Shown here in pieces: positions 8,223-15,872 of a stretch of 64,000 nucleotides of DNA. The stretch comes from JAQGMV01 sp035626595 (GTDB lineage Bacteria; Pseudomonadota; Gammaproteobacteria; Burkholderiales; SG8-41). The notes beneath the pieces are model-generated. The model was not told the origin of the DNA. It saw nothing but the letters and a program-made list of their open reading frames with translations, and ran no database searches. Within the stretch, counting starts at the first letter, position 1, and each line of letters opens with the position of its first letter. The stretch lies in NCBI GenBank assembly GCA_035626595.1, contig DASPNJ010000109.1, positions 62,001 to 126,000 of the forward strand. The letters are read 5' to 3'. A program made the translations under genes and the position numbers.

Positions 8223-9368
8223 ATGTTCACGCAGCAGACGGTGATCGCGATCGGCAAGATCCTGCCCGCCGTCGTCGCGCCGGCGATCGTCGCCGATCTG
8301 CATTACGACCCCGCGTGGATCGGTGCGTACTTCGGCCTGAGCGCGTTTTTCGCGCTGCTCATCCAGATGAGCTGCGGCAGCTTCATCGTGCAGCACGGGG
8401 CGCTGCGTGTGAGCCAGGCGGCGCTGGTTCTGCTCGCGCTCGGCACCGCGATCACGATCGAAGGGAGCTTTCTCGTGTTCGCGATCTCCGCGATCGTGGG
8501 CGGTGGCGCCGCGCTCTCGACGCCGGCGAGCTCGCACCTCCTCGGGCGCTACGCACCCGCGCGCTATGCGCCTCTCGTCTTCTCGCTCAAGCAGACGGCG
8601 GTGCCGGCGGGGCTGCTGCTGGGCGGCTTCGTGGGGCCGCTGCTCACGGGCTGGATGGACTGGCGCGGCGCCATGCTCGTAACCGCGGCCATTTGCGTCG
8701 TCTGCGCCGCCGCGCTCGAGCCGCTGCGGGAGGAATTCGACAACGACCGGCGGCCCGCGCACGCCTTCCGGCTCTCCGATATCAAAGGGACCTTCACGTC
8801 GGTCATGGCCACACGCGAGCTGCGCGCGCTGTCCTTCGCGTGCTTCGCGTTCAACGCGGTGCAGACCGTGGCCACGACCTACTTCGTCATTTACCTGACG
8901 ACCCTCGGCTACACGCTTGCGGCCGCCGGCGTGGTGTTCTCCGTCGCCGTCGCGGTCGCCATCCCCGGACGGATCCTCTGGGGCTGGGTCGGCAGCGTGT
9001 ACGTCACGCCGCGCGTGGTCATGGCCGTGCTCGCTTTCGGCATGGCGGCGAGCGCCGCTTTCATCGGCCTGTACGAGGCGTCCTGGACGGTGCTCGTGAT
9101 CGGGCTCGGCGCTGCCGCGATGAGCGTCACCGCGTTGTCCTGGCACGGCATCCTGCTCTCCGAAGCCGCGCGGCTCGCGCCCGAGGGTCAACGCGGCTCC
9201 GTCACCGGCGGCGTGCTCTCCTTCGGACAGCTTGGCGCGATGCTCATGCCGCTCGTCTATTCGGCGCTGCTCGGTGTCACCGGCAGCTATAGAGTCGGCT
9301 TCATCGTTTGCGGCCTCCCGGCTTTGCTGGTCGGCTTCGATCTGCTGCGCGGCGGCCGCCGCGCCTGA
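8223..9368 (+). CDS. Major facilitator superfamily transporter (start uncertain)
   Basis: The frame from ATG 8223 encodes 381 residues with about 12 membrane segments and reads as a YbfB/CynX-like or 3-phenylpropionate-type MFS permease (FGLSAFFALLIQMSCGSF; ALRVSQAALVLLALG). The first membrane segment appears to begin about ten codons upstream of this ATG. The frame is open back to a TAG at 8184, but it contains no ATG, GTG or TTG there. The only near-start codon is CTG at 8193. So either CTG is used or the 5' end was disturbed by the adjacent family B repeat. The substrate is unknown. Confidence 0.75.
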   Translation: MFTQQTVIAIGKILPAVVAPAIVADLHYDPAWIGAYFGLSAFFALLIQMSCGSFIVQHGALRVSQAALVLLALGTAITIEGSFLVFAISAIVGGGAALSTPASSHLLGRYAPARYAPLVFSLKQTAVPAGLLLGGFVGPLLTGWMDWRGAMLVTAAICVVCAAALEPLREEFDNDRRPAHAFRLSDIKGTFTSVMATRELRALSFACFAFNAVQTVATTYFVIYLTTLGYTLAAAGVVFSVAVAVAIPGRILWGWVGSVYVTPRVVMAVLAFGMAASAAFIGLYEASWTVLVIGLGAAAMSVTALSWHGILLSEAARLAPEGQRGSVTGGVLSFGQLGAMLMPLVYSALLGVTGSYRVGFIVCGLPALLVGFDLLRGGRRA

Positions 9369-9398
9369 CGCGCAATTCTTGTGGCATCCTCACAACGC

Positions 9399-10565
9399 AT
9401 GCCCCGCGACAGATATCCGCCGCCACTCGAAGCCGCACGCGAGCTCGCGCCGCGCATTCGCGCCGCCGCGGACGAGATCGATCGATGTCGCGAGCTGCCG
9501 CGTGCGCTGTTCGAAGCGATCGCCGATGCGGGTCTGTTCCTCATGGTCGTGCCGCGCGATCTGGGCGGGCGCGAGATCGATTTTCCGACCTACGTCCGCA
9601 CGATCGAGGAGATCGGCAAGGCCGACGCGAGCACCGGCTGGGCGCTCAACCAGGGCAGCACGTTCGCGACGCTCTCCTCGCGCATGCAACCGGCGGCCGC
9701 GCGCGAGATCTGGGTCGACACGCCGCGCAGCGTCGTCTCCAATACGCCGGCCCCCTCGGCGCAGGCGATCGCGGTACCCGGCGGCTATCGCGTCACGGGC
9801 CGCCAGCCTTTCAGCACCGGCTGCCGCCATGCTTCGTGGGTCGCGGCGCATGGCACGGTGATCGAGGACGGCAAGACCCGGCAGCGCGACGGCAAACCGG
9901 AAGCGCGCTACCTGATCCTGCCGGTCGCGCAGGCGGAGATCCTCGACACCTGGCACACGCGCGGCATGCGCGGCACCGGCACGCACCATTTCGAAGTGAA
10001 GGACGTGTTCGTTCCCGAGGAGCGCACGGTATTTCCGAACGGCGCGCCGATCGTCACCGGCGGCGCGCGCTTCAGAATTCACATGTCGCTCTCTTTCGCA
10101 GCCGGCGATGCGGCTGTCGCGCTCGGCGTTGCGCGAAGCTGTCTCGATGCTTTCTACGAGCTTGCCGGGGCCAAGATGCCGCGCTATACGACCGACGTGC
10201 TGCGCGCGCAATCGCAAGTCCAGCTCACGGTGGGCCAGGCGGAAGCGGGGGTGCGCTCCGGGCGCGCGCTGCTCATGGAATCGGTGGACGCGCTGTGGGA
10301 TGAAATCATGTCTGCCGGAGAACCGAGCCTCGAGCGCCGCGTAGCGCTGCGTCTTGCCGCAACGCACGCAATACGACTCGCGGCGCAGGTCGTCGACAGC
10401 ATCTACAACGCGTGCGGGGCGACCGCGGTGTTCGAGGGCAATCTCATCCAGCGCCTGTTCCAGGACATTCACGTGATCACGCAGCACGTGCAGGGACGCT
10501 TCCAGCATTACGAGCTCGTCGGTCAGCACGTGCTCGGCCTGCCGATCGACGCTTCACGCATCTGA
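9399..10565 (+). CDS. Acyl-CoA dehydrogenase-fold flavoprotein, probably group D monooxygenase-like
   Basis: This 388-residue protein has the acyl-CoA dehydrogenase fold. The N-terminal helical domain includes LFEAIADAGLFLMVVPRDLGG, the middle beta domain includes GYRVTGRQPFSTGCRHASW, and the C-terminal helical domain ends with QDIHVITQHVQGRFQHYELVG. The last motif resembles the flavin-dependent hydroxylases HsaA, DszC and IacA more than beta-oxidation dehydrogenases. If so, it uses reduced flavin from a separate reductase. ATG 9399 is chosen; GTG 9381 would add six residues. Neither has a clear ribosome-binding site. The gene lies 30 bases after the MFS gene and 10 before the quinone oxidoreductase, in an apparent operon. 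Confidence 0.78.
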   Translation: MPRDRYPPPLEAARELAPRIRAAADEIDRCRELPRALFEAIADAGLFLMVVPRDLGGREIDFPTYVRTIEEIGKADASTGWALNQGSTFATLSSRMQPAAAREIWVDTPRSVVSNTPAPSAQAIAVPGGYRVTGRQPFSTGCRHASWVAAHGTVIEDGKTRQRDGKPEARYLILPVAQAEILDTWHTRGMRGTGTHHFEVKDVFVPEERTVFPNGAPIVTGGARFRIHMSLSFAAGDAAVALGVARSCLDAFYELAGAKMPRYTTDVLRAQSQVQLTVGQAEAGVRSGRALLMESVDALWDEIMSAGEPSLERRVALRLAATHAIRLAAQVVDSIYNACGATAVFEGNLIQRLFQDIHVITQHVQGRFQHYELVGQHVLGLPIDASRI

Positions 10566-10575
10566 CGAGTCCCGC

Positions 10576-11550
10576 ATGAGAGCGATCGTCTGTGAAGCGT
10601 TTGGCGGCCCCGAGGTTCTCGCGCTGAGAGACGTGCCGGACCCGCCGCGGCCGGGTCCGGGCGAGATCCAGGTGCGCCTCGGCGCGCGCGGCGTGCAGTA
10701 CGTCGACGTGCTGATCCTCGCCGGCAAATACCAGTTCCGGCCCGAGCCGCCGTTCATCCCGGGCAGCGAAGGCGCCGGCGTGGTGACTGCCGTCGGCGAG
10801 GGCGTCACCGAGTTTCGTATGGGCGAGCGCGTCATGACGCGCCACCGGCTCGGCGCGTGCGCCGAGCTCGCGAACGTGCAGGCCGTTCTATGCGATCGCA
10901 TCCCGGACGCCATGACGATCGAAGAAGCCGGCGTGTTTCGCAGCGCGTACACGACGGCCTATCACGCGCTGCTTCAGCGCGGCCGGCTGGCCGCGGGCGA
11001 ATGGGTGCTCGTGCACGGCGCCGCGGGCGGCATCGGCATCGCGGCGATCCAGGTCGCGAAAGTTTTCGGCGCCAGAGTGATCGCGAGCGCGAGCTCCGAC
11101 GCCAAACGCGCGGCGTGCCTCGAACAAGGCGCCGATCACGCGATCGACTATCGCGGCGGTTTCGTGGACAAGGTGAAGGCGCTGACCGGCGGCAAGGGCG
11201 TCGATATCGTTTACGACCCGATCGGCGACAAGGTCGCGGAGGAGTCGCTGCGCTGTCTCGCGTGGGGCGGGCGCCTCCTGATCCTCGGCTTTCTTGGCGG
11301 CGCACCTGCCAGCATCAAGAGCAACTACCTGCTGATCAAAGGCATCGACGCGGTCGGCGTGCGCATCGGCGGGTTGAACGAATCGAATCCGAAGCTCGCG
11401 ATCGAGAACATGAAGCAGCTCACGCAGCTTGCGGCGCAGGGGAAGTTGAAGCCGCGCATCTCGCACCGCTTTCCGCTTGAAAAGGCCGCCGACGCGCTGC
11501 AGGCGGTGATCGACCGCGAGGTGATCGGCAAGGCGGTCGTGCTGAGCTGA
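10576..11550 (+). CDS. Zinc-free NADPH:quinone oxidoreductase family protein (MDR superfamily)
   Basis: This 324-residue medium-chain dehydrogenase/reductase has an N-terminal GroES-like domain and a Rossmann domain with VLVHGAAGGIGIAAIQVAKVFGA at about residues 145-167 (given here as VLVHGAAGGIG). It has no zinc-binding cysteine cluster, which places it with the quinone oxidoreductase/QorA group. NADPH-dependent reduction of quinones or enones is expected. It begins 10 bases after the flavoprotein gene, so the two probably act on related substrates. There are no unusual features. Confidence 0.85.
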   Translation: MRAIVCEAFGGPEVLALRDVPDPPRPGPGEIQVRLGARGVQYVDVLILAGKYQFRPEPPFIPGSEGAGVVTAVGEGVTEFRMGERVMTRHRLGACAELANVQAVLCDRIPDAMTIEEAGVFRSAYTTAYHALLQRGRLAAGEWVLVHGAAGGIGIAAIQVAKVFGARVIASASSDAKRAACLEQGADHAIDYRGGFVDKVKALTGGKGVDIVYDPIGDKVAEESLRCLAWGGRLLILGFLGGAPASIKSNYLLIKGIDAVGVRIGGLNESNPKLAIENMKQLTQLAAQGKLKPRISHRFPLEKAADALQAVIDREVIGKAVVLS

Positions 11551-11604
11551 TGCGACTCGCCGACAGCCTCGTCACCCCGGCAAGCACGCGGGCCGCGGGC
11601 GGAA

Positions 11605-11629
11605 TGGTGGGTCACGACCCACCCTACGG
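11605..11629. repeat. Short palindrome, family A variant
   Basis: GGTGGGTCACGACCCACC is a near-perfect inverted repeat followed by CTACGG. It resembles the GTAGGGTGCGCC...GGCGCACC family found at 13513, 20866, 50632 and 53128. It lies between the quinone oxidoreductase and the dioxygenase gene. Confidence 0.5.
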
Positions 11630-11703
11630 ACCTGACCCGCACCACCGAACCGCGGGTTGAGCGCGAGCGTAACCCAGCGACAAAAACAGAGAGGAGCTCA
11701 GCA

Positions 11704-12549
11704 ATGCAAATAACGCCGTCGCCGGACGTGATCGGCGCCGAGATCACGGACGTCAATCTCTCGCACCTGACCGGCGCCGAATTCGAGCGCATCGAAGCCG
11801 CCTTCAACCAGCACGCGGTACTGTGTTTCCGCAACCAGCGGCTCGAGCCCGCGCAGATGATCGCGTTCGCGCGGCGCTTCGGCCCGGTCGAGCCGCATTT
11901 CCTGCAGCACTACGCGCATCCGCGCCATCCGGAGATCATGTTGATCTCCAACATCAAGGAGAACGGCCGCGACATCGGCCATGCCGACGCGGGGCGCGTG
12001 TGGCACACGGACATGTCGTTCACGGCACGCCCGCCGCGCGCGACGATGCTCTACGCGCTCGAAGTGCCGGTCGAGAACGGCCGCGTGCTCGGAGACACGC
12101 TTTTCTCGAGCGCGGCCGATGCGCACGACAGCCTGCCGCAGGAGAAGCAGCAAAGCATCGCGAACCTGCGCGCGATTCACCAGGTCGCCGGACGCCGCGC
12201 CCGCACCGGCACCGGCGCGCACGACCAGGCGCTGCGCTCGCAGCAGCCGGCCGTGGTGCATCCGGTCGTGCGCACGCATCCGCACACCGGACGCAAGTGC
12301 CTGTACGTGAGCAAGGGTGAATGCGAAGGCATCGAGGGCATGCCGCGGGAGGAAGCGCTGGCACTGATCGACGAGCTCGCCGAGCTCACCGTCGACGCGC
12401 GATTCAGGTATACGCACCACTGGCGCGTGCGCGATCTGCTGATGTGGGACAACTGCGCCGTGCAGCACCTTGCCTCGCACGATTACGAATGGCCGCGGCA
12501 CCGGCGGCTCATGCACCGGATCAACGTCGGCGGCGAAGCGACGTTCTAG
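11704..12549 (+). CDS. TauD/TfdA family Fe(II)/2-oxoglutarate-dependent dioxygenase
   Basis: This 281-residue protein starts at ATG 11704 after GAGGAG. It contains the iron-binding HTD motif (H101, D103 in VWHTDMSF) and a distal histidine near residue 255 (DNCAVQHLASHDY). C-terminal arginines (HRRLMHR) bind 2-oxoglutarate in this family. The family couples oxidative decarboxylation of 2-oxoglutarate to hydroxylation of a substrate such as taurine, 2,4-D or an alpha-hydroxy or ether acid. The substrate here is not predictable. The next gene follows 10 bases downstream. A second family member lies at 45106-45936. Confidence 0.87.
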   Translation: MQITPSPDVIGAEITDVNLSHLTGAEFERIEAAFNQHAVLCFRNQRLEPAQMIAFARRFGPVEPHFLQHYAHPRHPEIMLISNIKENGRDIGHADAGRVWHTDMSFTARPPRATMLYALEVPVENGRVLGDTLFSSAADAHDSLPQEKQQSIANLRAIHQVAGRRARTGTGAHDQALRSQQPAVVHPVVRTHPHTGRKCLYVSKGECEGIEGMPREEALALIDELAELTVDARFRYTHHWRVRDLLMWDNCAVQHLASHDYEWPRHRRLMHRINVGGEATF

Positions 12550-12559
12550 CGATGTGAAC

Positions 12560-13510
12560 ATGACGGATTCGACGTCGCCACTCCCGCGCAGCCGGGAATC
12601 CAGTACATCCGACACGGCGTATCGCGTGCAGGCCCGCAATCTCTCGCAGGCCTCCGAGAACAAGATCCACGACGACACGATCGCGCGCCGTTTCGGATTT
12701 CAGGGCGGCCTCGTGCCCGGCGTAGAGATCTACGCATACCTGACGCATCTGCCCGTCGCGCGCTGGGGCGTCGAGTGGCTCGAACGCGGCAGCGCCGAAT
12801 GCCGATTTTTCAAACCCGTGTACGACGGGAAATGGGCGACGGTAAGCTGGACGGAATCCGGCGGTATTACCGTCGAGAGCGAAGGCGAACGTTGTGCGAC
12901 GGGGAGCGCGGCGCTGCCGGATGTTCTGGACCCCCGCCTTCGCGGGGGTGACGATAGTTCCGTCGTTCCCGCGCAGCCTGGGGCTTCCGTCATTCCCGCG
13001 GCGGCCGAGGGCTCCGTCATCGCCACGCAGGCCGGGGGTTCCGTCATTCCCCCGAATGCGGGAATTCAGGACTGGTTACCTGCGGCAATCCCATCGTCCG
13101 ATGATCGTCCGCAAGCCGACGAGACTTCACTCGCCGTCGGTCGCCGGCTTTCCTCGCAGGCGATGCTCATGACGCCGGAGCGGCTTCAGCAATATCTCGC
13201 CGACATCGGCGAGACGGAGCCGCTCTACGCGCGCGAGAACCTCGTTCACCCCGCGTTCATGCTGCGGCTCTCGAATCTCGCGCTCAAGGACAATGTGAAG
13301 CTCGCGGCGTGGATACACGCCGGCAGCGCGGTGCAGCACTGCGCGCTCGCGCATGCGGGAGATTCGCTCGCCGCGCACGCAACCGTCGCCACGAACTACG
13401 AACGCAACGGCCATCGTTTCGTGGAGCTCGAGGTCGCCATCGTCGCAAACGAGACGCGCGCCATCGCGCGGGTGCGCCACACGGCGATCTATCGGCTGCG
13501 TTCGGCGTGA
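12560..13510 (+). CDS. Double-hotdog (MaoC-like) protein with repeat-derived linker
   Basis: This is a 316-residue protein. Residues about 14-115 form a hotdog-type half with a motif-like stretch (NKIHDDTIARRFGFQGGLVPG) seen in MaoC/hydratase-like proteins. Residues about 190-316 form a second hotdog-like half (HPAFMLRLSNLALKDNVKL, then GDSLAAHATVATNYERNGHRF). Between them, residues about 120-172 are encoded by several tandem copies of a dispersed palindromic repeat that keeps the frame open, giving low-complexity text such as VLDPRLRGGDD. The first residues (PLPRSRESST) also look repeat-derived. It lies 10 bases after the dioxygenase gene. Likely a dehydratase or thioesterase-like protein; activity is not certain. 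Confidence 0.7.
   Translation: MTDSTSPLPRSRESSTSDTAYRVQARNLSQASENKIHDDTIARRFGFQGGLVPGVEIYAYLTHLPVARWGVEWLERGSAECRFFKPVYDGKWATVSWTESGGITVESEGERCATGSAALPDVLDPRLRGGDDSSVVPAQPGASVIPAAAEGSVIATQAGGSVIPPNAGIQDWLPAAIPSSDDRPQADETSLAVGRRLSSQAMLMTPERLQQYLADIGETEPLYARENLVHPAFMLRLSNLALKDNVKLAAWIHAGSAVQHCALAHAGDSLAAHATVATNYERNGHRFVELEVAIVANETRAIARVRHTAIYRLRSA
12920..13075. repeat. Family C palindromic repeats inside a coding sequence
   Basis: At least four degenerate copies of the word CATTCCCGCGAAGGCGGGAAT (or its complement) are strung together here: CCCCCGCCTTCGCGGGGGTGACG, CGTCGTTCCCGCGCAGCC, CCGTCATTCCCGCGGCGG and CCGTCATTCCCCCGAATGCGGGAATTCAGG, each abbreviated to its core. They lie in frame inside the hotdog-protein gene. 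Intergenic copies occur at 26558-26606, 46044-46078, 55337-55432 and 58795-58822. Confidence 0.7.
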
Positions 13511-13512
13511 GT

Positions 13513-13622
13513 CGTAGGGTGCGTCGCTGACGCACCGCGCGAGACGGTGCGCCGGTGCGCCGCTGGCGCACCCTACGATATGAATGACTCGAGCCGTAGG
13601 ATGCGCTGATAGCGCACCGGCG
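13513..13622. repeat. Family A palindromic repeats between convergent genes
   Basis: From 13513 to 13577 an element opens with CGTAGGGTGCG and closes with CGCACCCTACG, forming a perfect long stem with internal GACGCACC and GGTGCGCC words. A further half copy (CGTAGGATGCGC) runs from 13595 up to the stop codon of the convergent HtrA-like gene. The position suggests a possible role as a bidirectional terminator, but there is no T-run. Confidence 0.6.
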
Positions 13623-14597
13623 TCAGTGCAGCTTGGGCTTCCAGAGAAACTCGCCGCGATCGGCTGATTTGAGCGTGAACCGCAGCACGTCGCCGCCGCG
13701 TCCCACCGTCAGCGGCACGTCGACGCCGGCGGGACCGAGTTGCCACACCATCCGCCACAGGTTCGCGAGCCCGGTCGCGCGCTGCTCGCCCACGCTCAGC
13801 ACCATGTCGCCCGCCTTCACGCCCGCGCGGTGAGCGGGCGCGCCGGGTGAGACCCGCGCGACAACCAGCTTCCCGTCCACTTCTTCCGTGGTCATGCCGA
13901 GCCACGGCCGCGGCGTCTCCGGGCTGCGCCCCGTCTTCAGCATCGCGTCCAGTATCGGTTCGAGGATGTCGGTCGGCACGAACATGTTGACGTGGATCGA
14001 CTTGCCGTTCACTTCCTGCTGGATGAGGAGCGAGCCGGTGCCGATCAGGCTGCCCTGCGCATCGAGCAGCGCGGCGCCGCCCCATTGCGGGTGCGCCGGC
14101 GCGGTGAAGAGCGCTTCGTCCAGCACGTATTCCCAGCGGCCGGCGAACTCGCGCTTGTCGATGATCTTCGTCTTGAGCGAGTGGCCCGCGCCGCCATGGC
14201 CCATCACGAACGCCGAATCGCCGACTTTGACGTCCGCGGCCAGGCCACGCGGCACATGCGGCGCATCGAGCTTGCCGAGCGGCTGGATCAGGCCGAAGCC
14301 GGTTGTGTGATCGTAGGCGAGCGGATACCCTTCCACGACCTGGCCGCGATTCGTGGTGAGCCAGATCTGGGACGCTTCGTTGATCAGGTAGCCGATGGTG
14401 AGGACGAGGCCGTCGTCGCGGATGACCACGCCGTAGCCGCCCCGCTCGGTTCCCAGCGTCGAAGCGCTGAATGCGTCGGTCGGGACCTCCACGCGCACGA
14501 GCACCATTGCGTTGAACGCGCGCGCGAGGTCAAACTGCGTCTCCTCGGCCTTGGGCTGCAGCGATTCCTGGAAGGCCCAGCCTTGTGTATCGGACAT
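13623..14597 (-). CDS. HtrA/DegP-like protein with PDZ domain, catalytic triad lost
   Basis: This 324-residue protein shows a trypsin-like HtrA barrel at about residues 20-215 and a PDZ domain at about 228-315 (WLGMTTEEVDGKLVVARV, then GVKAGDMVLSVG). All three expected catalytic positions are replaced. Where HtrA has the His after GxxLTxxH, this has GLVLTIGYLI (Y70). Where the Asp of DLA is expected, it has HTTGFGLI (G100). Where GNSGG is expected, it has PQWGGAA (W172). It has no signal peptide or membrane anchor, unlike periplasmic DegP. It is therefore probably a non-proteolytic scaffold or peptide-binding protein. It is divergent from the alcohol dehydrogenase at 14623. Confidence 0.78.
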   Translation of the reverse strand: MSDTQGWAFQESLQPKAEETQFDLARAFNAMVLVRVEVPTDAFSASTLGTERGGYGVVIRDDGLVLTIGYLINEASQIWLTTNRGQVVEGYPLAYDHTTGFGLIQPLGKLDAPHVPRGLAADVKVGDSAFVMGHGGAGHSLKTKIIDKREFAGRWEYVLDEALFTAPAHPQWGGAALLDAQGSLIGTGSLLIQQEVNGKSIHVNMFVPTDILEPILDAMLKTGRSPETPRPWLGMTTEEVDGKLVVARVSPGAPAHRAGVKAGDMVLSVGEQRATGLANLWRMVWQLGPAGVDVPLTVGRGGDVLRFTLKSADRGEFLWKPKLH

Positions 14598-14622
14598 GAC
14601 TCAATTCTGACACGGAGTGAAG

Positions 14623-15780
14623 ATGCTTACCGGCACGGTGCAATGGACGGCGCAGGAACGGGTGATACATGGCACGCCGGCGGCGGAAGCCGTGCCCGCC
14701 GAGATCGAGCGCATCGGCGCCAAGCGCGTGCTGCTGCTGACGACGCGCTCGCTCACGGAAAGCCGCCTGGTGCGCGAGGTGACTTCAGCGCTCGGCGATC
14801 GCTGCGTGGCACGGTTCTCGGAGATCCCGTCGCACTCGCCGCGTGAAGCGGTGATTGCCGGGGCCGCACTCGCGCGCAAAGTCGAAGCGGATCATCTGCT
14901 CGCGGTCGGCGGCGGCTCGGTGACCGACGCGGGCAAGACGATGCTGATCGCATTGTGGCGCGGCGCGCGCGATCTCGACGCGCTGTCGGCGCTGGCGGTG
15001 AAACGCGGCTCGCCGCCGCTTACCGCGCAGGACTCCGACCGCATTCGCATGACGGCCGTGCCCACGACATTGTCGGCCGCAGAGTTCACCTCGAGCGCCG
15101 GCGTCACCGACATGCAGCGCAAGGTGAAGCTCTCCTTCAGTCATCCGTGGATCGCGCCGCAGGTCGCGATACTCGATCCGGCCGCGACGCTGGAAACGCC
15201 GATGGAGCTCATGCTCTCCACCGGCATGCGGGCGATGGATCACGCAGTCGAGCACTGGTGCTCGATCCGGCCGCATCCGCTCACTGATGGGCTCGGGCTC
15301 CAGGCGATGGAGATGCTCGCGGCCAACCTGCCCGCGATCAAGGCGCGTCCGGACGATCTCGAGCCGCGGCTCAACTGCCAGCTCGCGGCATGGCTCACGC
15401 AGGTCGGCCCGATGCACCTCGCGCCGAACGGCGCGAGCCACGGCATCGGCTACATCCTCGGCGGCTACGCCGGCATCCCGCACGGCATCACGTCGTGCAT
15501 CTCGCTGTGGGCCACGCTGCAATGGAACGAACCGGTGAACGCCGAGCGTCAGCGCACGGTGGCCGAGAAGCTCGCACGGCGCGGCGCGCGCGCATCCGAC
15601 GCGATGCGCGAGTTCGTTCAGTCGCTCGGCCTGCCCACGCGCTTGAGTGACATCGGCATCGGCGCCGAGCGCATTCCGGAGCTCGCGCGCCAGTACACGG
15701 GCTCCGGACCGATCTCGACGAATCCGCGCCCGGTGAAGGGCGCGGACGACGTTGCCGAAATCCTGAAGATCTGTGCCTGA
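14623..15780 (+). CDS. Iron-containing alcohol dehydrogenase / maleylacetate reductase family
   Basis: This 385-residue protein belongs to the Fe-ADH superfamily. It has HLLAVGGGSVTDAGKTM (the GGGS nucleotide-binding loop) at about residues 88-104. Metal-ligand histidines are expected in MRAMDHAVEHW and in ASHGIGYILGGYAGIPHGI. The family reduces maleylacetate to 3-oxoadipate or oxidises short alcohols; which one applies here is unclear. ATG 14623 with ACGGAG upstream is preferred to GTG 14617, which would overlap that ribosome-binding site. It is transcribed away from the HtrA-like gene and stands alone. Confidence 0.82.
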   Translation: MLTGTVQWTAQERVIHGTPAAEAVPAEIERIGAKRVLLLTTRSLTESRLVREVTSALGDRCVARFSEIPSHSPREAVIAGAALARKVEADHLLAVGGGSVTDAGKTMLIALWRGARDLDALSALAVKRGSPPLTAQDSDRIRMTAVPTTLSAAEFTSSAGVTDMQRKVKLSFSHPWIAPQVAILDPAATLETPMELMLSTGMRAMDHAVEHWCSIRPHPLTDGLGLQAMEMLAANLPAIKARPDDLEPRLNCQLAAWLTQVGPMHLAPNGASHGIGYILGGYAGIPHGITSCISLWATLQWNEPVNAERQRTVAEKLARRGARASDAMREFVQSLGLPTRLSDIGIGAERIPELARQYTGSGPISTNPRPVKGADDVAEILKICA

Positions 15781-15868
15781 GCTACCCCCCACCTAAATCC
15801 TCTCCCGCAAGGGGGGAGGAAGCTCTCCTTCCCCATCGAGGCGGGAAGGGGGGGATGGGGGGTGAGAC
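15781..15868. repeat. Dispersed repeat, family D (C-rich/G-rich palindrome)
   Basis: An element pairs CCCCCCACC...CCTCTCCCGC with GCGGGAAGGGGGGGATGGGGGG. Similar elements occur at 48302-48372, inside a CoA-transferase gene, and at 53072-53120. It lies between the convergent alcohol dehydrogenase and lipoprotein genes. Confidence 0.6.
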
Positions 15869-15872
15869 GCCC

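Noticed and set aside
12920..13075. Insertion sequence or integron remnant inside the hotdog gene
   Set aside because: No transposase, terminal repeats of IS type or target duplication could be seen; the stretch is explained by family C palindromes.
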